From assembly GCA_019561555.1 (NCBI GenBank), contig JAHEQB010000062.1, forward strand, positions 10,927 through 47,723: a stretch of DNA of 36,797 nucleotides. Direction: 5' to 3'. A program made the position numbers and the translations under genes. The notes beneath the pieces were generated by a model. That model saw only the letters and a list, made by a program, of their open reading frames with translations. It ran no database searches and was not told where the DNA came from. Below are positions 8,354 to 17,259 of the stretch, one piece after another. Position 1 is the stretch's first letter. Each line of letters starts with the position of its first letter. Origin of the DNA: Methanothermococcus sp. SCGC AD-155-C09 (GTDB lineage Archaea > AGJL01 > Methanococci > Methanococcales > Methanococcaceae).

Positions 8354-9526
8354 TTATTTTATAATTTCCTCTATTTTTTTTACCTCATCAATGTTTCCCT
8401 GAGTAATAGGATATTTTGGTACTGCAAAGCATTTTATCTCTTTACTAATTGAGATATTGTATGTGCCTATTTCCTTTGCAATATTTATGATTTCTACCTT
8501 ATCAAATCCAATAAGGGGCCTTAATATAAGATGGGAAGTTCCCTCATTTATTAAAGTTATATTTTTTAAAGTTTGGGAGGCAACTTGACCTATATTATCC
8601 CCAATTACAATACCATCACAACCTAATTTTTTTGCATATTCCTCAGCAACCCTAAGCATGGTTCTCTTACATATTAAACAGGTATATCTCTCTTTCCCTA
8701 TATCCTTTAAGGTTTTATCTATTCTTTTAAGTGTTTCCCTATAATCCACAATTACAAGATTGGAGGTAGGGTCATAATTATTAAGTATGCTAAAAAGTTT
8801 TTTAACCTTTTCAAGGCCCTCCTCTGTTAATTTCAGATGGAGAAAGGTAATATTGCAACCTCTCTTCATCATTAAGTAGGATGCCACAGGACTATCAATT
8901 CCATCAGAGAGTAATGCCAATAACTTTCCCTGAGTACCAACAGGCAATCCTCCAACCCCCTTAAAGGTCTCAGTAAATATATAGGCCCTATCTATTATTT
9001 CTATTCCAATGTATATTTTGGGATTTTTAAGATCTACCTTTAAATTAATGTTTTTTAATATGTCATTCTTTAATTTAATATTTTCAAATTCCTTTATTAT
9101 GTGGCCCCCAATATTTTTATTTATCTCCATAGAGGTACTGGGAAATTCCTTTTTAACTCTCTTGGTTTTTACAGAAAAGGTTATATTATTTTCCTGTTCT
9201 TTTCTATCCCTAAGGATTTTCATTATCTCCTTAGTAAATACCTCTATAGAGGTTTTTTTTATATCCTTCATATTTAAATTACACTCCAAGGATGGACTAA
9301 ATGAAACAATGCCAGGAATCCTCCTTAGGATGGAGATGGATTTATTTATATCCCTACTATCCACTGTTAGAATTAATCTTCTATGGGATATCTCAAGATT
9401 ACCCTCTATATTGCATCTTTTAAGGGCCATTTCAATATTATTTTTAAGGATATGTTCAAATCTCCTTCTTGTGTGTTTAGATTTTATTCCAATTTCCCCA
9501 TATCTAATAATTATTTTGTTATACAT
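8354..9526 (-). CDS. thiI: ThiI, tRNA 4-thiouridine synthetase, methanogen type
   Basis: Adenylates U8 of tRNA and inserts sulfur to give s4U. 390 residues. An N-terminal ferredoxin-like and THUMP region spans about 1-165, then an adenylation domain with PP-loop SDGIDS at 207-212. No C-terminal rhodanese domain is present. Instead a CLIC motif (C283, C286) lies in the PP-loop domain, the arrangement described for methanogens in which this CxxC serves the sulfur transfer. The start is supported by GAGGAT ahead of ATG 9526. It converges with ncsA, so the two tRNA thiolation enzymes are adjacent but not in one operon. Bacterial-type ThiI also serves thiamine synthesis, but without the rhodanese domain tRNA thiolation is the safer call. 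Confidence 0.94.
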   Translation of the reverse strand: MYNKIIIRYGEIGIKSKHTRRRFEHILKNNIEMALKRCNIEGNLEISHRRLILTVDSRDINKSISILRRIPGIVSFSPSLECNLNMKDIKKTSIEVFTKEIMKILRDRKEQENNITFSVKTKRVKKEFPSTSMEINKNIGGHIIKEFENIKLKNDILKNINLKVDLKNPKIYIGIEIIDRAYIFTETFKGVGGLPVGTQGKLLALLSDGIDSPVASYLMMKRGCNITFLHLKLTEEGLEKVKKLFSILNNYDPTSNLVIVDYRETLKRIDKTLKDIGKERYTCLICKRTMLRVAEEYAKKLGCDGIVIGDNIGQVASQTLKNITLINEGTSHLILRPLIGFDKVEIINIAKEIGTYNISISKEIKCFAVPKYPITQGNIDEVKKIEEIIK

Positions 9527-9744
9527 TTTTTTATCCTCTAAAATATTTAATATAGCAAAATAAAAGGAATTATTAATAATTATATAATGGATAAATTATG
9601 AGTACTTATTAAGTAGTAATATATTTAAATATTAGCAATTATGTTTTAAGTAAAATTTTATGGTAAACATAAATTTAATATAAAAAATTTCATTATAAAA
9701 AAATAAAAACAAAATAAAAAATAAAAAAAATTAAAGGTGATTAT

Positions 9745-10242
9745 ATGAAAATAGGAATTATTTCAGATACTCACGACCATTTAGTAAATATAAGACAATC
9801 TGTGGATATATTTAATAGGGAAAATGTGGAACTTGTTATTCACTGTGGAGATTTTGTCTCTTTATTTGTTATAAAAGAATTTGAAAAATTGAATGCAAAA
9901 ATTTTTGCAGTGTATGGCAATAATGATGGGGAAAGGGGAAAATTAAAGGAATGGTTAAAAAATATAAATAGTGAAAATAAAGTAGATGAATATTTAACCT
10001 TTGAAGTGGATTCTTTAAAATTCTTTATTTTACATGGCACCAACAAAGAGGTATTGGATGCCATAATAGGATCTAAAAAATATGATGTTGTAGTATATGG
10101 CCATACCCATGAAAGGGTATTTAAGAAAATTGATGATGTTATTGTAATAAACCCTGGAGAATGCTGCGGTTATTTAAAGGGCATAGGCACCATTGGGATA
10201 TTTGACACAGATTCAAAGGAGTATAGGGAGATTATATTATAA
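9745..10242 (+). CDS. YfcE/MJ0936-family metallophosphodiesterase
   Basis: 165 residues of the calcineurin-like phosphoesterase fold. All five metal motifs are in order: SDTHDH (7-12), HCGDF (34-38), YGNNDGE, FILHGTN and YGHTHER. A final NPGECCG loop is typical of the MJ0936/YfcE group. Members hydrolyse phosphodiester bonds of small substrates with Mn or Ni; the physiological substrate is not known. The start has the strong ribosome binding site AAAGGTGAT immediately upstream. The stop codon lies 2 bp from that of the convergent trm5b gene. The upstream 218-bp gap is A/T-rich without visible features. Confidence 0.9.
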   Translation: MKIGIISDTHDHLVNIRQSVDIFNRENVELVIHCGDFVSLFVIKEFEKLNAKIFAVYGNNDGERGKLKEWLKNINSENKVDEYLTFEVDSLKFFILHGTNKEVLDAIIGSKKYDVVVYGHTHERVFKKIDDVIVINPGECCGYLKGIGTIGIFDTDSKEYREIIL

Positions 10243-10244
10243 CC

Positions 10245-11273
10245 TTAAATTTTATTTATTTTTATATCCAATACAAGCACATACTCTCTTGGAGAATAGG
10301 ATTTCACAATCCTTCTCTCAATTAATTGGCAATCGCATTTTGATTGAAATAAATCCATTGCATTATTGAAATCTTTACCTATGGTATAGTAATGTATTAT
10401 TCCATTATCCTCCACCATACTTAGGGCCTTATCTATAAATAGATGGGAATACATAGGGAGGTTCATAATTACCCTATTCCCAATTACCTCCACATCTCTA
10501 ACATCCCCTAAGATTGGAATAATTTTATTTTGAAGTTTATTTAATTGAATATTCCTTTTAAGTAGATCTATGGCATTGGGATTTATATCTATGGAGTATA
10601 TTTTTTTTGCATTTTTACAGGCCATTGAGAAGGGACCAACTCCACAGAACATATCTATTACAACATCCTCAGAATTTACCCTTTCCATAATTCTCTTTCT
10701 CTCCCATCCCAATCTTGGAGAAAAATAAACCTTTTCAACATCCACCCATAATCTATAACCATTTTCCTTATAAAATGTTAGTGTATTGTATTTTCCCGCC
10801 AGAAGTTCCAATTTACGGATCCTATACTCTCCCTCAATACTGCTCTTTCTTCTAAAAACAGATTCAATGGAGGGTATTAATTTTAAGGCATTAACTCCTA
10901 TCTCTTCCCTAAGATCTTTATCAATATCATCAGATATTTGGATTATTGCTATTTTTCCTATTATATCATAGGATAGAGATATTTTTCCCTCTTCTATCTC
11001 TCTTTTAAAGTTTTTAATTAAATACTCTCTAAAATTTATCTGTTTTTTAGGAGATCTACTAGGAAATTCCCTGTCCTCCAATTCCAAAAGTTCCACATCA
11101 TTAAATAATATATTTATCTCTTTTTTTACTTTACTGTTAAACTCTGATTTAATGGGCAGGTATATGTAATTATCTTCCCTTTTTAATTTATATCCTCTAT
11201 TTAATAATCCCCTATCCAAAAGATACCTCCTTAATTTCTCCCCCTCTTTAATATTGACCTTAAGGCAATGCAT
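10245..11273 (-). CDS. trm5b: Trm5b, tRNA (guanine37-N1)-methyltransferase
   Basis: SAM-dependent enzyme that makes m1G37 in tRNA and so guards against +1 frameshifts. 342 residues from ATG 11273. An N-terminal D1-like domain precedes the linker and Rossmann methyltransferase. FRRKS and YFSPRL (about 183-188) are family signatures, the SAM-binding motif FCGVGPF is at 209-215, and NLPM at 271-274 is the catalytic N-L-P motif. Close agreement with recalled MJ0883 supports the aTrm5b subtype. The frame is open for 36 codons further upstream, but that extension is a low-complexity, membrane-like artefact; GGTGAT sits just before ATG 11273 and decides the start. It converges on the phosphodiesterase gene. 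Confidence 0.93.
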   Translation of the reverse strand: MHCLKVNIKEGEKLRRYLLDRGLLNRGYKLKREDNYIYLPIKSEFNSKVKKEINILFNDVELLELEDREFPSRSPKKQINFREYLIKNFKREIEEGKISLSYDIIGKIAIIQISDDIDKDLREEIGVNALKLIPSIESVFRRKSSIEGEYRIRKLELLAGKYNTLTFYKENGYRLWVDVEKVYFSPRLGWERKRIMERVNSEDVVIDMFCGVGPFSMACKNAKKIYSIDINPNAIDLLKRNIQLNKLQNKIIPILGDVRDVEVIGNRVIMNLPMYSHLFIDKALSMVEDNGIIHYYTIGKDFNNAMDLFQSKCDCQLIERRIVKSYSPREYVLVLDIKINKI

Positions 11274-11419
11274 ATAATCACCAATATTAAAAAAATTATT
11301 TTTTTTATTTGTAGTAAATGAATTAATATATTTAATAAAAACTATTAAAAATAATAAAAAATAATAGGATTTATTAATCAAATTGTATATCTTATATTCA
11401 TTATAAAAATAAATATGGG

Positions 11420-11690
11420 ATTATTGTAAAACATACAACATTTTAAACCTATTGTGGATATAGTGATCCAAATACTTAAAGAACTTCCTCTGCACTTTCA
11501 GTGCTCAGGAATGTAGGGGAAGGAAGGATAATGGTAGGGAATTTCTACTAATTTTTAGACATTTGCTTTTTTTCTTTATTTCTTTAAATATTCACTTTTT
11601 CTCTTGTATTTTTTTAAATATTTTTATTTTTTCTTTTAATGTCTATTTTAAATTATTTTATTTTTTTAATTTTTTTAATTATATTATTAA
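11420..11690 (+). repeat. Dispersed element, subfamily A, right end missing
   Basis: The left terminus is ATTGTAAAACATACAACA, then TTTTAAACC at 11441-11449. The core at about 11470-11550 reads TACTTAAAGAACTTCCTCTG, then CACTTTCAGTGCTCAGGA and ATGTAGGGGAAGG, with GGGAATTTCTACT downstream and a T-rich tail. No matching right inverted repeat is found before the prenyltransferase stop codon at 11695, so the copy is truncated or decayed. It fills most of the 420-bp gap between two minus-strand genes. Confidence 0.6.
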
Positions 11691-11694
11691 TTTT

Positions 11695-12531
11695 TTATTT
11701 TAAAAGGGCCCCCATAACAAAGGATATAAGTATAAAATTCATAATAAGTTTAATTTCCTTAGAAACCCTTTCTGCATTTTCCTTTGAAGGATTCTTCAAT
11801 AAACCTATAAAAGAATATATAAACATTATATCACATAGAAATATACTATATAAATAGAATAACCCAAATATGCCCATTATATATGGCAATGGGCTTAAAA
11901 GTATTGCAATTATTAGTAATATCCCTGCAATGTATGGGGACTTTATCCCGTATTTTATTGGTAGGGAGACTACCCCTTCCTTAATATCTCCTTCCATATC
12001 CTCAAAATCCTTTATTATTTCCCTACTCCATGTTGCAAAGAGAGCACATAAAAATAAGATAAGGGTTATTAACATATTATTAACTGCGGCCCCACCAAAT
12101 AGGAATACAGATCCTGTAAGATAGGCCACCAATAGATTACCTATTATTTTATTTTTCTTATATCTCTTAGCATAGACATAGAGTACAACACTATTTATAA
12201 GAGCAATAAGAAAACATACCTTGTTAAATAGAGAAAGTAATAAACCCATTATTAACAATAGAAATGAAAATAACTTTGCATTTTTTAGGGATATTCTATT
12301 GGAGGGCAGGGGCCTATAGGGTTTATTTATTTTATCTATCTCTATATCAAATATATCATTTATTACATTTCCATAACCACAGATTAAAAATACAACAAGG
12401 GCTGCAATTAATATGGAGGGCAATAAATTGATATCAAAATTTGAGGCTATTAACCCAGCAATAATTGTCCCAATAGAGGCAGATAAACAGTTTTTTACCC
12501 TCATTAATTCCATATACTCTTTTATAGCCAT
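11695..12531 (-). CDS. UbiA-family prenyltransferase, probable digeranylgeranylglyceryl phosphate synthase
   Basis: Integral membrane protein, 278 residues with about eight to nine hydrophobic segments. The first Asp-rich motif NDIFDIEIDKINKPYRP starts at 58, and the second, REIIKDFEDMEGD, is at 170-182; both bind Mg-prenyl diphosphate. The N-terminus KEYMELMRVKNCLSASIGT resembles archaeal DGGGP synthases, which add the second geranylgeranyl chain to make the archaeal ether-lipid core. Other UbiA enzymes (quinone, haem) are less likely in a methanogen of this group. ATG 12531 is chosen because TGTGATATC directly precedes it; an in-frame ATG nine codons upstream would place the start in a repeat terminus. 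The promoter appears to lie in the adjoining repeat. Confidence 0.87.
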   Translation of the reverse strand: MAIKEYMELMRVKNCLSASIGTIIAGLIASNFDINLLPSILIAALVVFLICGYGNVINDIFDIEIDKINKPYRPLPSNRISLKNAKLFSFLLLIMGLLLSLFNKVCFLIALINSVVLYVYAKRYKKNKIIGNLLVAYLTGSVFLFGGAAVNNMLITLILFLCALFATWSREIIKDFEDMEGDIKEGVVSLPIKYGIKSPYIAGILLIIAILLSPLPYIMGIFGLFYLYSIFLCDIMFIYSFIGLLKNPSKENAERVSKEIKLIMNFILISFVMGALLK

Positions 12532-12544
12532 GATATCACAATAA

Positions 12545-12937
12545 TTATAGTTAAACACAATATTTTAACTTAATTTAGTAATGTAAATAATATAATAAAA
12601 ATAATTGAGGTAAATATTAATAGAAACAAATACTTTAAATCCCCACCTTGATTATTATGAACCATTAAATATATCTTATCAAAGGATTCCGCTCTATTCT
12701 CTCAGTGCTTAAGGACATAAGGACAATAAAAGACTTCTAATTTTATATATTTATTTTTTTCAGATGTTTTAAATTTTTGTATTTATTTTTTATTTTTTAT
12801 CTTAATTATCTTTTATTTTAATTATTCTTTATTTTTTTAATTATTTTAAATTATTTTTTAAAATTTTTATAATATTTTTTATAAGTATTCGAAATTAAGG
12901 TTTTTAATGAACATAAATGATTTTTATTTGGGGTAGA
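12545..12937 (+). repeat. Dispersed element, subfamily B, abutting an A element
   Basis: The left terminus ATTATAGTTAAACACAATA, then TTTTAACTT, lies 14 bp upstream of the prenyltransferase start codon. The core at about 12650-12770 has TTATTATGAACC, TCTCAGTGCTTAAGGA and AGACTTCTAATTTTATAT. The right part, AGTATTCGAAATTAAGG and TGAACATAAATGATTT, parallels the right end of the copy at 7955-8338 but then breaks off where the next element begins at 12938. The two elements therefore sit head to tail. Confidence 0.55.
12561..12568 (-). promoter_or_regulatory. Candidate TATA box for the prenyltransferase gene inside a repeat terminus
   Basis: Minus strand reads TTAAAATA in the inner part of the repeat terminus. 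A start about 24 bases downstream would fall near 12541-12544 and give a leader of about 10-13 nt that still contains the GTGAT ribosome binding site. Because the repeat begins only 14 bp from the start codon, any promoter must lie in the repeat. Sequence evidence is weak in this base composition. Confidence 0.3.
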
Positions 12938-13222
12938 ATTATAGTCAAGGATATAATAACTTAAACCTATTATGGAGATATGATTACATACTTAAAGGGT
13001 TTTCTCTGCACATCCAGTGCTTAGGGGTGTAGGGGAAGGAAGGTAAGTTATTGGATTTCTACTTTTTAATTATTTAATTTTCTTTTATTTCTTTAAATAC
13101 TTAATTTTTCCTATATTTTAGGATTTAAGTTATTAATTTTATTTATCTTTAATTTTTTTTAATTATTTTTATTTTTTTATATTTTAGATTATGGTTTAAA
13201 AAATTATGTTCTTAACTATAAT
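12938..13222 (+). repeat. Dispersed MITE-like element, subfamily A, complete copy
   Basis: One of the best-preserved copies. The left end is ATTATAGTCAAGGATATAA and the right end, read on the opposite strand, is ATTATAGTTAAGAACATAA; over 30 positions 24 match, and both end inward in TTAAACC. The core reads TACTTAAAGGGTTTTCTCTG, CACATCCAGTGCTTAGGGG and TGTAGGGGAAGG, followed by GGATTTCTACTTTTTAA and a T-rich tail. No target duplication is evident. It ends about 95 bp before the start of the downstream gene. Confidence 0.8.
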
Positions 13223-13317
13223 CTTTAATTTTATTTTTTTATTAATTTAAAAAATATATAATAAAATTATATATACCCCTATAAAATAATATTAATAATA
13301 AAAGTTAATGTGATATT

Positions 13318-14151
13318 ATGTTAAATTTTGGAACTGCAGGCATACCTATAAACACAAAGCCAAGAACTACAGAAAATGCCTTTTATTTTTTGAGAGATAT
13401 AAGTTTAAATGCCATAGAGTTGGAATTTGTTAGAGGAGTCAATATAAAGGAAAAAAAGGCCGAGGATTTAAAAGTCCATGCTAATAATATAGTAATAAGT
13501 GCCCATGCACCATACTATATAAACTTAAATGCCAAGGAAGAGGAAAAGATAGAGAGAAGTATAACCCATATAATAAATACTGGAAAAATAATAAATGTTT
13601 TCAATAGATACTCTGATGCCAATAAGAACATCGTATTCCATCCAGGATACTATCTTAAAATGAACAAAGAACAGGTATATAAAACCATAGCAAGTAATAT
13701 AGAGAGGATAATTAATTACTTCAAAGATAACAATATAAATGTAATGTTAAGGCCTGAAACAACGGGAAAAATAAGCCAATTTGGAAATTTAGATGAATTG
13801 CTATCTCTATCAGAGGAACTTGGAATATTGCCCTGTGTAGATTTTCCACATCTCTATGCAAGAAGTTTAGGGAAAATAAATGATTATGATTCCTTTTACA
13901 ACCTATTGGAAAAAATAGAAAGTGTCCTTGGAAAGAAGGGAATATATGATATGCATATTCATATATCAGGGATTGAATATGGAAAGGGGGGAGAAAAGAA
14001 CCATCTACCCCTTAATGAATCAGATTTTAACTATAAATCACTTTTAAAGGCTCTAAAGGATTATGGAGTAAGGGGAACTGTAATCTGTGAAAGTCCTAAG
14101 TTGGAATATGATGCCCTTATTTTAAAGAGGGAATATAATCAAATGGAGTAA
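13318..14151 (+). CDS. Endonuclease IV-like TIM-barrel protein (AP endonuclease family 2)
   Basis: 277 residues, about the length of archaeal and bacterial endonuclease IV. A beta/alpha barrel with the metal-ligand pattern of the family is visible in order: SAHAPYYINL, VFHPGYYL, RPETTGK, CVDFPHLYAR, DMHIHISGIEYGKGGEKNH and ICESPK. These supply the His/Glu/Asp ligands of a trinuclear zinc site that cleaves DNA at abasic sites. The opening MLNFGTAGIPIN fits archaeal homologues. A sugar-isomerase function of the same fold cannot be excluded from sequence alone. GTGATATT directly precedes ATG 13318. A repeat terminus (TATAGTCGTGGACATGA) starts directly after the stop codon. Confidence 0.83.
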   Translation: MLNFGTAGIPINTKPRTTENAFYFLRDISLNAIELEFVRGVNIKEKKAEDLKVHANNIVISAHAPYYINLNAKEEEKIERSITHIINTGKIINVFNRYSDANKNIVFHPGYYLKMNKEQVYKTIASNIERIINYFKDNNINVMLRPETTGKISQFGNLDELLSLSEELGILPCVDFPHLYARSLGKINDYDSFYNLLEKIESVLGKKGIYDMHIHISGIEYGKGGEKNHLPLNESDFNYKSLLKALKDYGVRGTVICESPKLEYDALILKREYNQME

Positions 14152-14545
14152 TATAGTCGTGGACATGATTATTTTTATACTAAAATAAAAAAATTTTATT
14201 AAAAGAACCCATAAAAAACAATTATTAAAAAAATAAAATAAGAAATAATAAAAATTTAAAATATTTAAAAAAAGTAAAGACATAAAAAAATAGAATTCTG
14301 CAATTGATAATATTAACATTAAAGTTTATTATTCAATATAAGAAATTCTCTCTTTTTCCTTAGTACTCAGAATAAGTATTAGGAAGAGGTATATAGGATC
14401 TTTTAATTTTATTTTTTTACTATTTCTTAAGTATTTTGAAATCTCAGATTATATTTTTATTTTATTATTTTTTAATTTTTAATTATTTTTAAATTATTTT
14501 TTTATTTATTTTTAACCTTAGTTCCCATCATCCCTTAATAATAGT
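14152..14545 (+). repeat. Decayed dispersed element (B-like) directly after a stop codon
   Basis: The left terminus TATAGTCGTGGACATGATTA, ending in TTTTATAC, starts immediately after the TAA of the endonuclease IV-like gene. A degenerate core at about 14340-14440 reads AAGAAATTCTC, CCTTAGTACTCAGAATAAG and ATAGGATCTTTTAATTTT, with a T-rich tail beyond. No clear right terminus; the next element begins at 14550. Confidence 0.45.
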
Positions 14546-14549
14546 AGGG

Positions 14550-14902
14550 ATTACAGTAAAAAACATATAAACATTTTAAACTTATTATGATATACAGTAA
14601 TCCAAATGCTTAAAGAACTTCCTCTGCACTTCCAGTGCTTAGGAGTGTAGGGGATGGCATATGGGATTTCTACTTTTTGAGTATTTGCTTTTTCCCTTAT
14701 GTCTTTAAGTATTTTATTTTTTTTCTCTATATTTAAGATTTAGATTAATTTTATTATTCTTTTGGGTTATGGGTTATTTTAATTTTATTTTTTTACTATT
14801 TTTAATTTTTTTTAAATTATTTTTTTATTTTTATTTTTTTAAATTGTTTTTATTTTTTATATTTGGATTATGGGTTTAATAATTTATGTTATTGATTATA
14901 AT
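14550..14902 (+). repeat. Dispersed MITE-like element, subfamily A, complete, flush with the glmS stop codon
   Basis: Left end ATTACAGTAAAAAACATATA, then TTTTAAAC; the right end on the other strand is ATTATAATCAATAACATAA, then ATTAAAC. The core CCTCTGCAC (14621-14629) pairs with GTGTAGGGG (14645-14653) over nine positions including two G-T pairs. From the core to the tail the copy is nearly identical to the one at 29171-29465, with about two differences in 140 bp. Its right end abuts the glmS stop codon (14903-14905), with no intervening base. Confidence 0.8.
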
Positions 14903-16756
14903 CTATTCCACAGTAACACTTTTAGCAAGTCCCCTTGGTTTATCCACATCTCTACCAAGTTCTAAGGCCTTATAATAGGCCAATAACTGGCAAACTGGAG
15001 CATAGATAAAGGGGCTAACCTCCTCAATTACATCAGGTATTTTAATTAAATGATCCACAGCAATATATACAGGGGATATTCCAATAACCTTCCCATTTCT
15101 GGCTTTTATTTCCTCTATGTTGGATACTACGGAATTGAATAGATCACTACTGGAGGGAGGCACTAAGGCAACAGTATCCATGTTCTCATCTATTAGGGAT
15201 ATGGTACCATGTTTTAAGAATCCACTACTCATACCTTCGGCATGTAAGTAGGTGATTTCCTTAAACTTTAAAGCCCCCTCTAATGCATTTGGTAGATTTA
15301 TACCCTTGGATATGAATATGTAGTTTTTAACTGTTAAACTTTCTGATATATTTTTTATATTACTTCTGCTCTCCTCTCCTATTACATTCCTAATGTACTT
15401 TGGAATATTTTCAATCTCCCTCTCAAATATCTCCATATTCTTTCCAATTATTTTTCCATACTCAATAAACAGTCTATAAAGTATCATAAGTTGAGATAGA
15501 TAGGTTTTTGTAGCACATACTGAAATCTCAATACCTGATCCCATCATAATATTTATATCCCCTATTCTTGTTGCTGTGGAGCCCAATACATTAACTATTG
15601 TGGCAGTTTTAGCCCCTTTACTTTTTGCATATTTTATGCCCTTTATGGTATCGTAGGTCTCTCCACTTTGGGTAATTCCAATAACCAAGGTATTCTCATC
15701 AACTATGCCCTTTACTAAAAACTCTGATGCATCACAGGGTATAACTAACTTATTCAACTTTGAGAACCAATATTCTCCAACCATCCCAGCATGAAGAGAG
15801 GTACCCATTGCAATAATGTATATTCTATTGTATTTTTTTAGATCCCTTGCCAACTCCTTTATTTCTTCCTTGGATATTTTAGCAGAGTTTTTAATAACCT
15901 CAGGTTCCTCCATTATCTCCTTTAACATAAAGTGTTCATAACCTCCCTTTTCAGCAGTTTCTATATCCCAATCTATACTAAGTTTTTTTCTTTTGGGGGT
16001 GATGTCCCTATCTTCTCTTATGCTATATATTTCATAGGATATATTAGATATATTCCCTTTATTGCCATCTGCCTTTTTTAAAATAACCATATCTCCATCC
16101 TCTAAGGGAATAACCTCCTTTGTCCATTCTAAGAAGGCTGAAATATCACTACCTAAGAAACATTCCTCCTTTTTTATCCCAAGAATCATTGGACTTTCAT
16201 TTCTTAATCCAATCAAGAGATTGGGAAAATTTTTATTTAATATCAATAGAGAGTATGTACCCTCCAATTTTTTTATGGCATTTTTTACAGAGGTTATATA
16301 ATCCTTCTCTGATATGTTTGATCTATTAGATTTATTTAATTTATTAATCTCCTCCTCAATTAAATGGGCAATTACCTCTGTATCTGTTTGAGATTTAAAT
16401 TTATGGCCCTTTTTTATCAACATCTCCTTTAATTCCTTATAGTTAGTAATTATTCCATTATGAACTATGGCCAACTCCCCCTTACAGTCAGTATGGGGAT
16501 GGGCATTCTCCTTTATAATACCTCCATGGGTAGCCCATCTTGAATGCCCAATCCCTATATGCCCATTGGCACTTAAAAAATCCTCAAACTTAGAAACCTC
16601 ATCAATCTTGCCAACCCCCTTTTTAATAATTAATTTATCATCCTCAATAGTGGCAATGCCACAACTATCATATCCCCTATATTCCAATCTTTTTAATCCA
16701 TTTAATAGAATTTCTGAAACTTTTTTATTTCCCAAGTATCCTATTATTCCACACAT
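14903..16756 (-). CDS. glmS: GlmS, glutamine-fructose-6-phosphate aminotransferase (isomerizing)
   Basis: Makes glucosamine 6-phosphate from fructose 6-phosphate and glutamine, the entry to UDP-GlcNAc and surface glycans. 617 residues from ATG 16756, chosen because maturation leaves Cys2 (MCGIIGYLG) as the N-terminal nucleophile and GGTG lies six bases upstream; an ATG three codons earlier is not used. The glutaminase domain spans about 1-230, with RWATHGG and NAHPH motifs and HNGIITNY. Two SIS sugar-isomerase domains follow, with GTSLHAG and GITQSGETYDT in the first and SKGINLPNALEGALKFKE in the second. The C-terminus DKPRGLAKSVTVE is the canonical family end, so the gene is intact. It stands alone, with repeat elements on both sides. 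Confidence 0.96.
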   Translation of the reverse strand: MCGIIGYLGNKKVSEILLNGLKRLEYRGYDSCGIATIEDDKLIIKKGVGKIDEVSKFEDFLSANGHIGIGHSRWATHGGIIKENAHPHTDCKGELAIVHNGIITNYKELKEMLIKKGHKFKSQTDTEVIAHLIEEEINKLNKSNRSNISEKDYITSVKNAIKKLEGTYSLLILNKNFPNLLIGLRNESPMILGIKKEECFLGSDISAFLEWTKEVIPLEDGDMVILKKADGNKGNISNISYEIYSIREDRDITPKRKKLSIDWDIETAEKGGYEHFMLKEIMEEPEVIKNSAKISKEEIKELARDLKKYNRIYIIAMGTSLHAGMVGEYWFSKLNKLVIPCDASEFLVKGIVDENTLVIGITQSGETYDTIKGIKYAKSKGAKTATIVNVLGSTATRIGDINIMMGSGIEISVCATKTYLSQLMILYRLFIEYGKIIGKNMEIFEREIENIPKYIRNVIGEESRSNIKNISESLTVKNYIFISKGINLPNALEGALKFKEITYLHAEGMSSGFLKHGTISLIDENMDTVALVPPSSSDLFNSVVSNIEEIKARNGKVIGISPVYIAVDHLIKIPDVIEEVSPFIYAPVCQLLAYYKALELGRDVDKPRGLAKSVTVE

Positions 16757-16914
16757 GGTTTTCACCGTTTATTAAAATTAATGGGTTATTATAAATAATA
16801 TTTTTTATGCCCCATAATAAACTTTAATATATTTTATTCTATTAAATTATAATTAATATGTAAATTTTAAAATTATAATCTTTTATAATAATAAAAAAGT
16901 ATAAAACATTAACA

Positions 16915-17075
16915 AAGAAAATTACTTTAAAATCCATCTTAGATTATTATGAACTTTTATTTTTATTCTATTCTGTAAAGAAATTCCACATATCCTCTAT
17001 TGTTTAGGAACATTCGTGGAGAATAACGATAAGATTTTATTTTTTATGTGATTCTCCTTTTTTAAATATTTTAAA
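16915..17075 (+). repeat. Dispersed element, subfamily B core
   Basis: The core carries GATTATTATGAAC, TTCTGTAAAGAAATTCC, CTATTGTTTAGGAACATTC, GTGGAGAATAACGATAAG and ATTTTATTTTTTATGTGA, in the same order as copies at 6125, 7955, 19436 and 23005. Terminal repeats are degenerate (GTATAAAACATTAACAAAG near 16899). A T-rich tail runs on toward the tgtA stop codon. It occupies the 500-bp gap between two minus-strand genes. Confidence 0.6.
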
Positions 17076-17259
17076 ACTTGGACTTCTTATTCATTTTATT
17101 TAGTTATTCTTTATTTTTTTATAATTTATTATTATTTCATTTATCTAATTAAATTATTTAATTTATTATAACTATTTTTTTAAATATAAAATTTTTAATT
17201 TTTAAATTACTTTTTTAATAATTTTTATTATTTTTTATTATATTATTTTTTTATATTTT

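Noticed and set aside
11274-11381. 36-codon N-terminal extension of Trm5b resembling a signal or membrane segment
   Set aside because: GGTGAT directly before ATG 11273 and family N-terminus MHCLKVNIKEG show that translation starts there; the extension is AT-rich upstream DNA.
14640-14700. GGGATTTCTACTTTTT in many copies, similar to the AATTTCTAC part of Cas12a CRISPR repeats
   Set aside because: No repeat-spacer periodicity, no TGTAGAT partner arm next to it, copies are spread over 37 kb in both orientations, and no cas gene is present.
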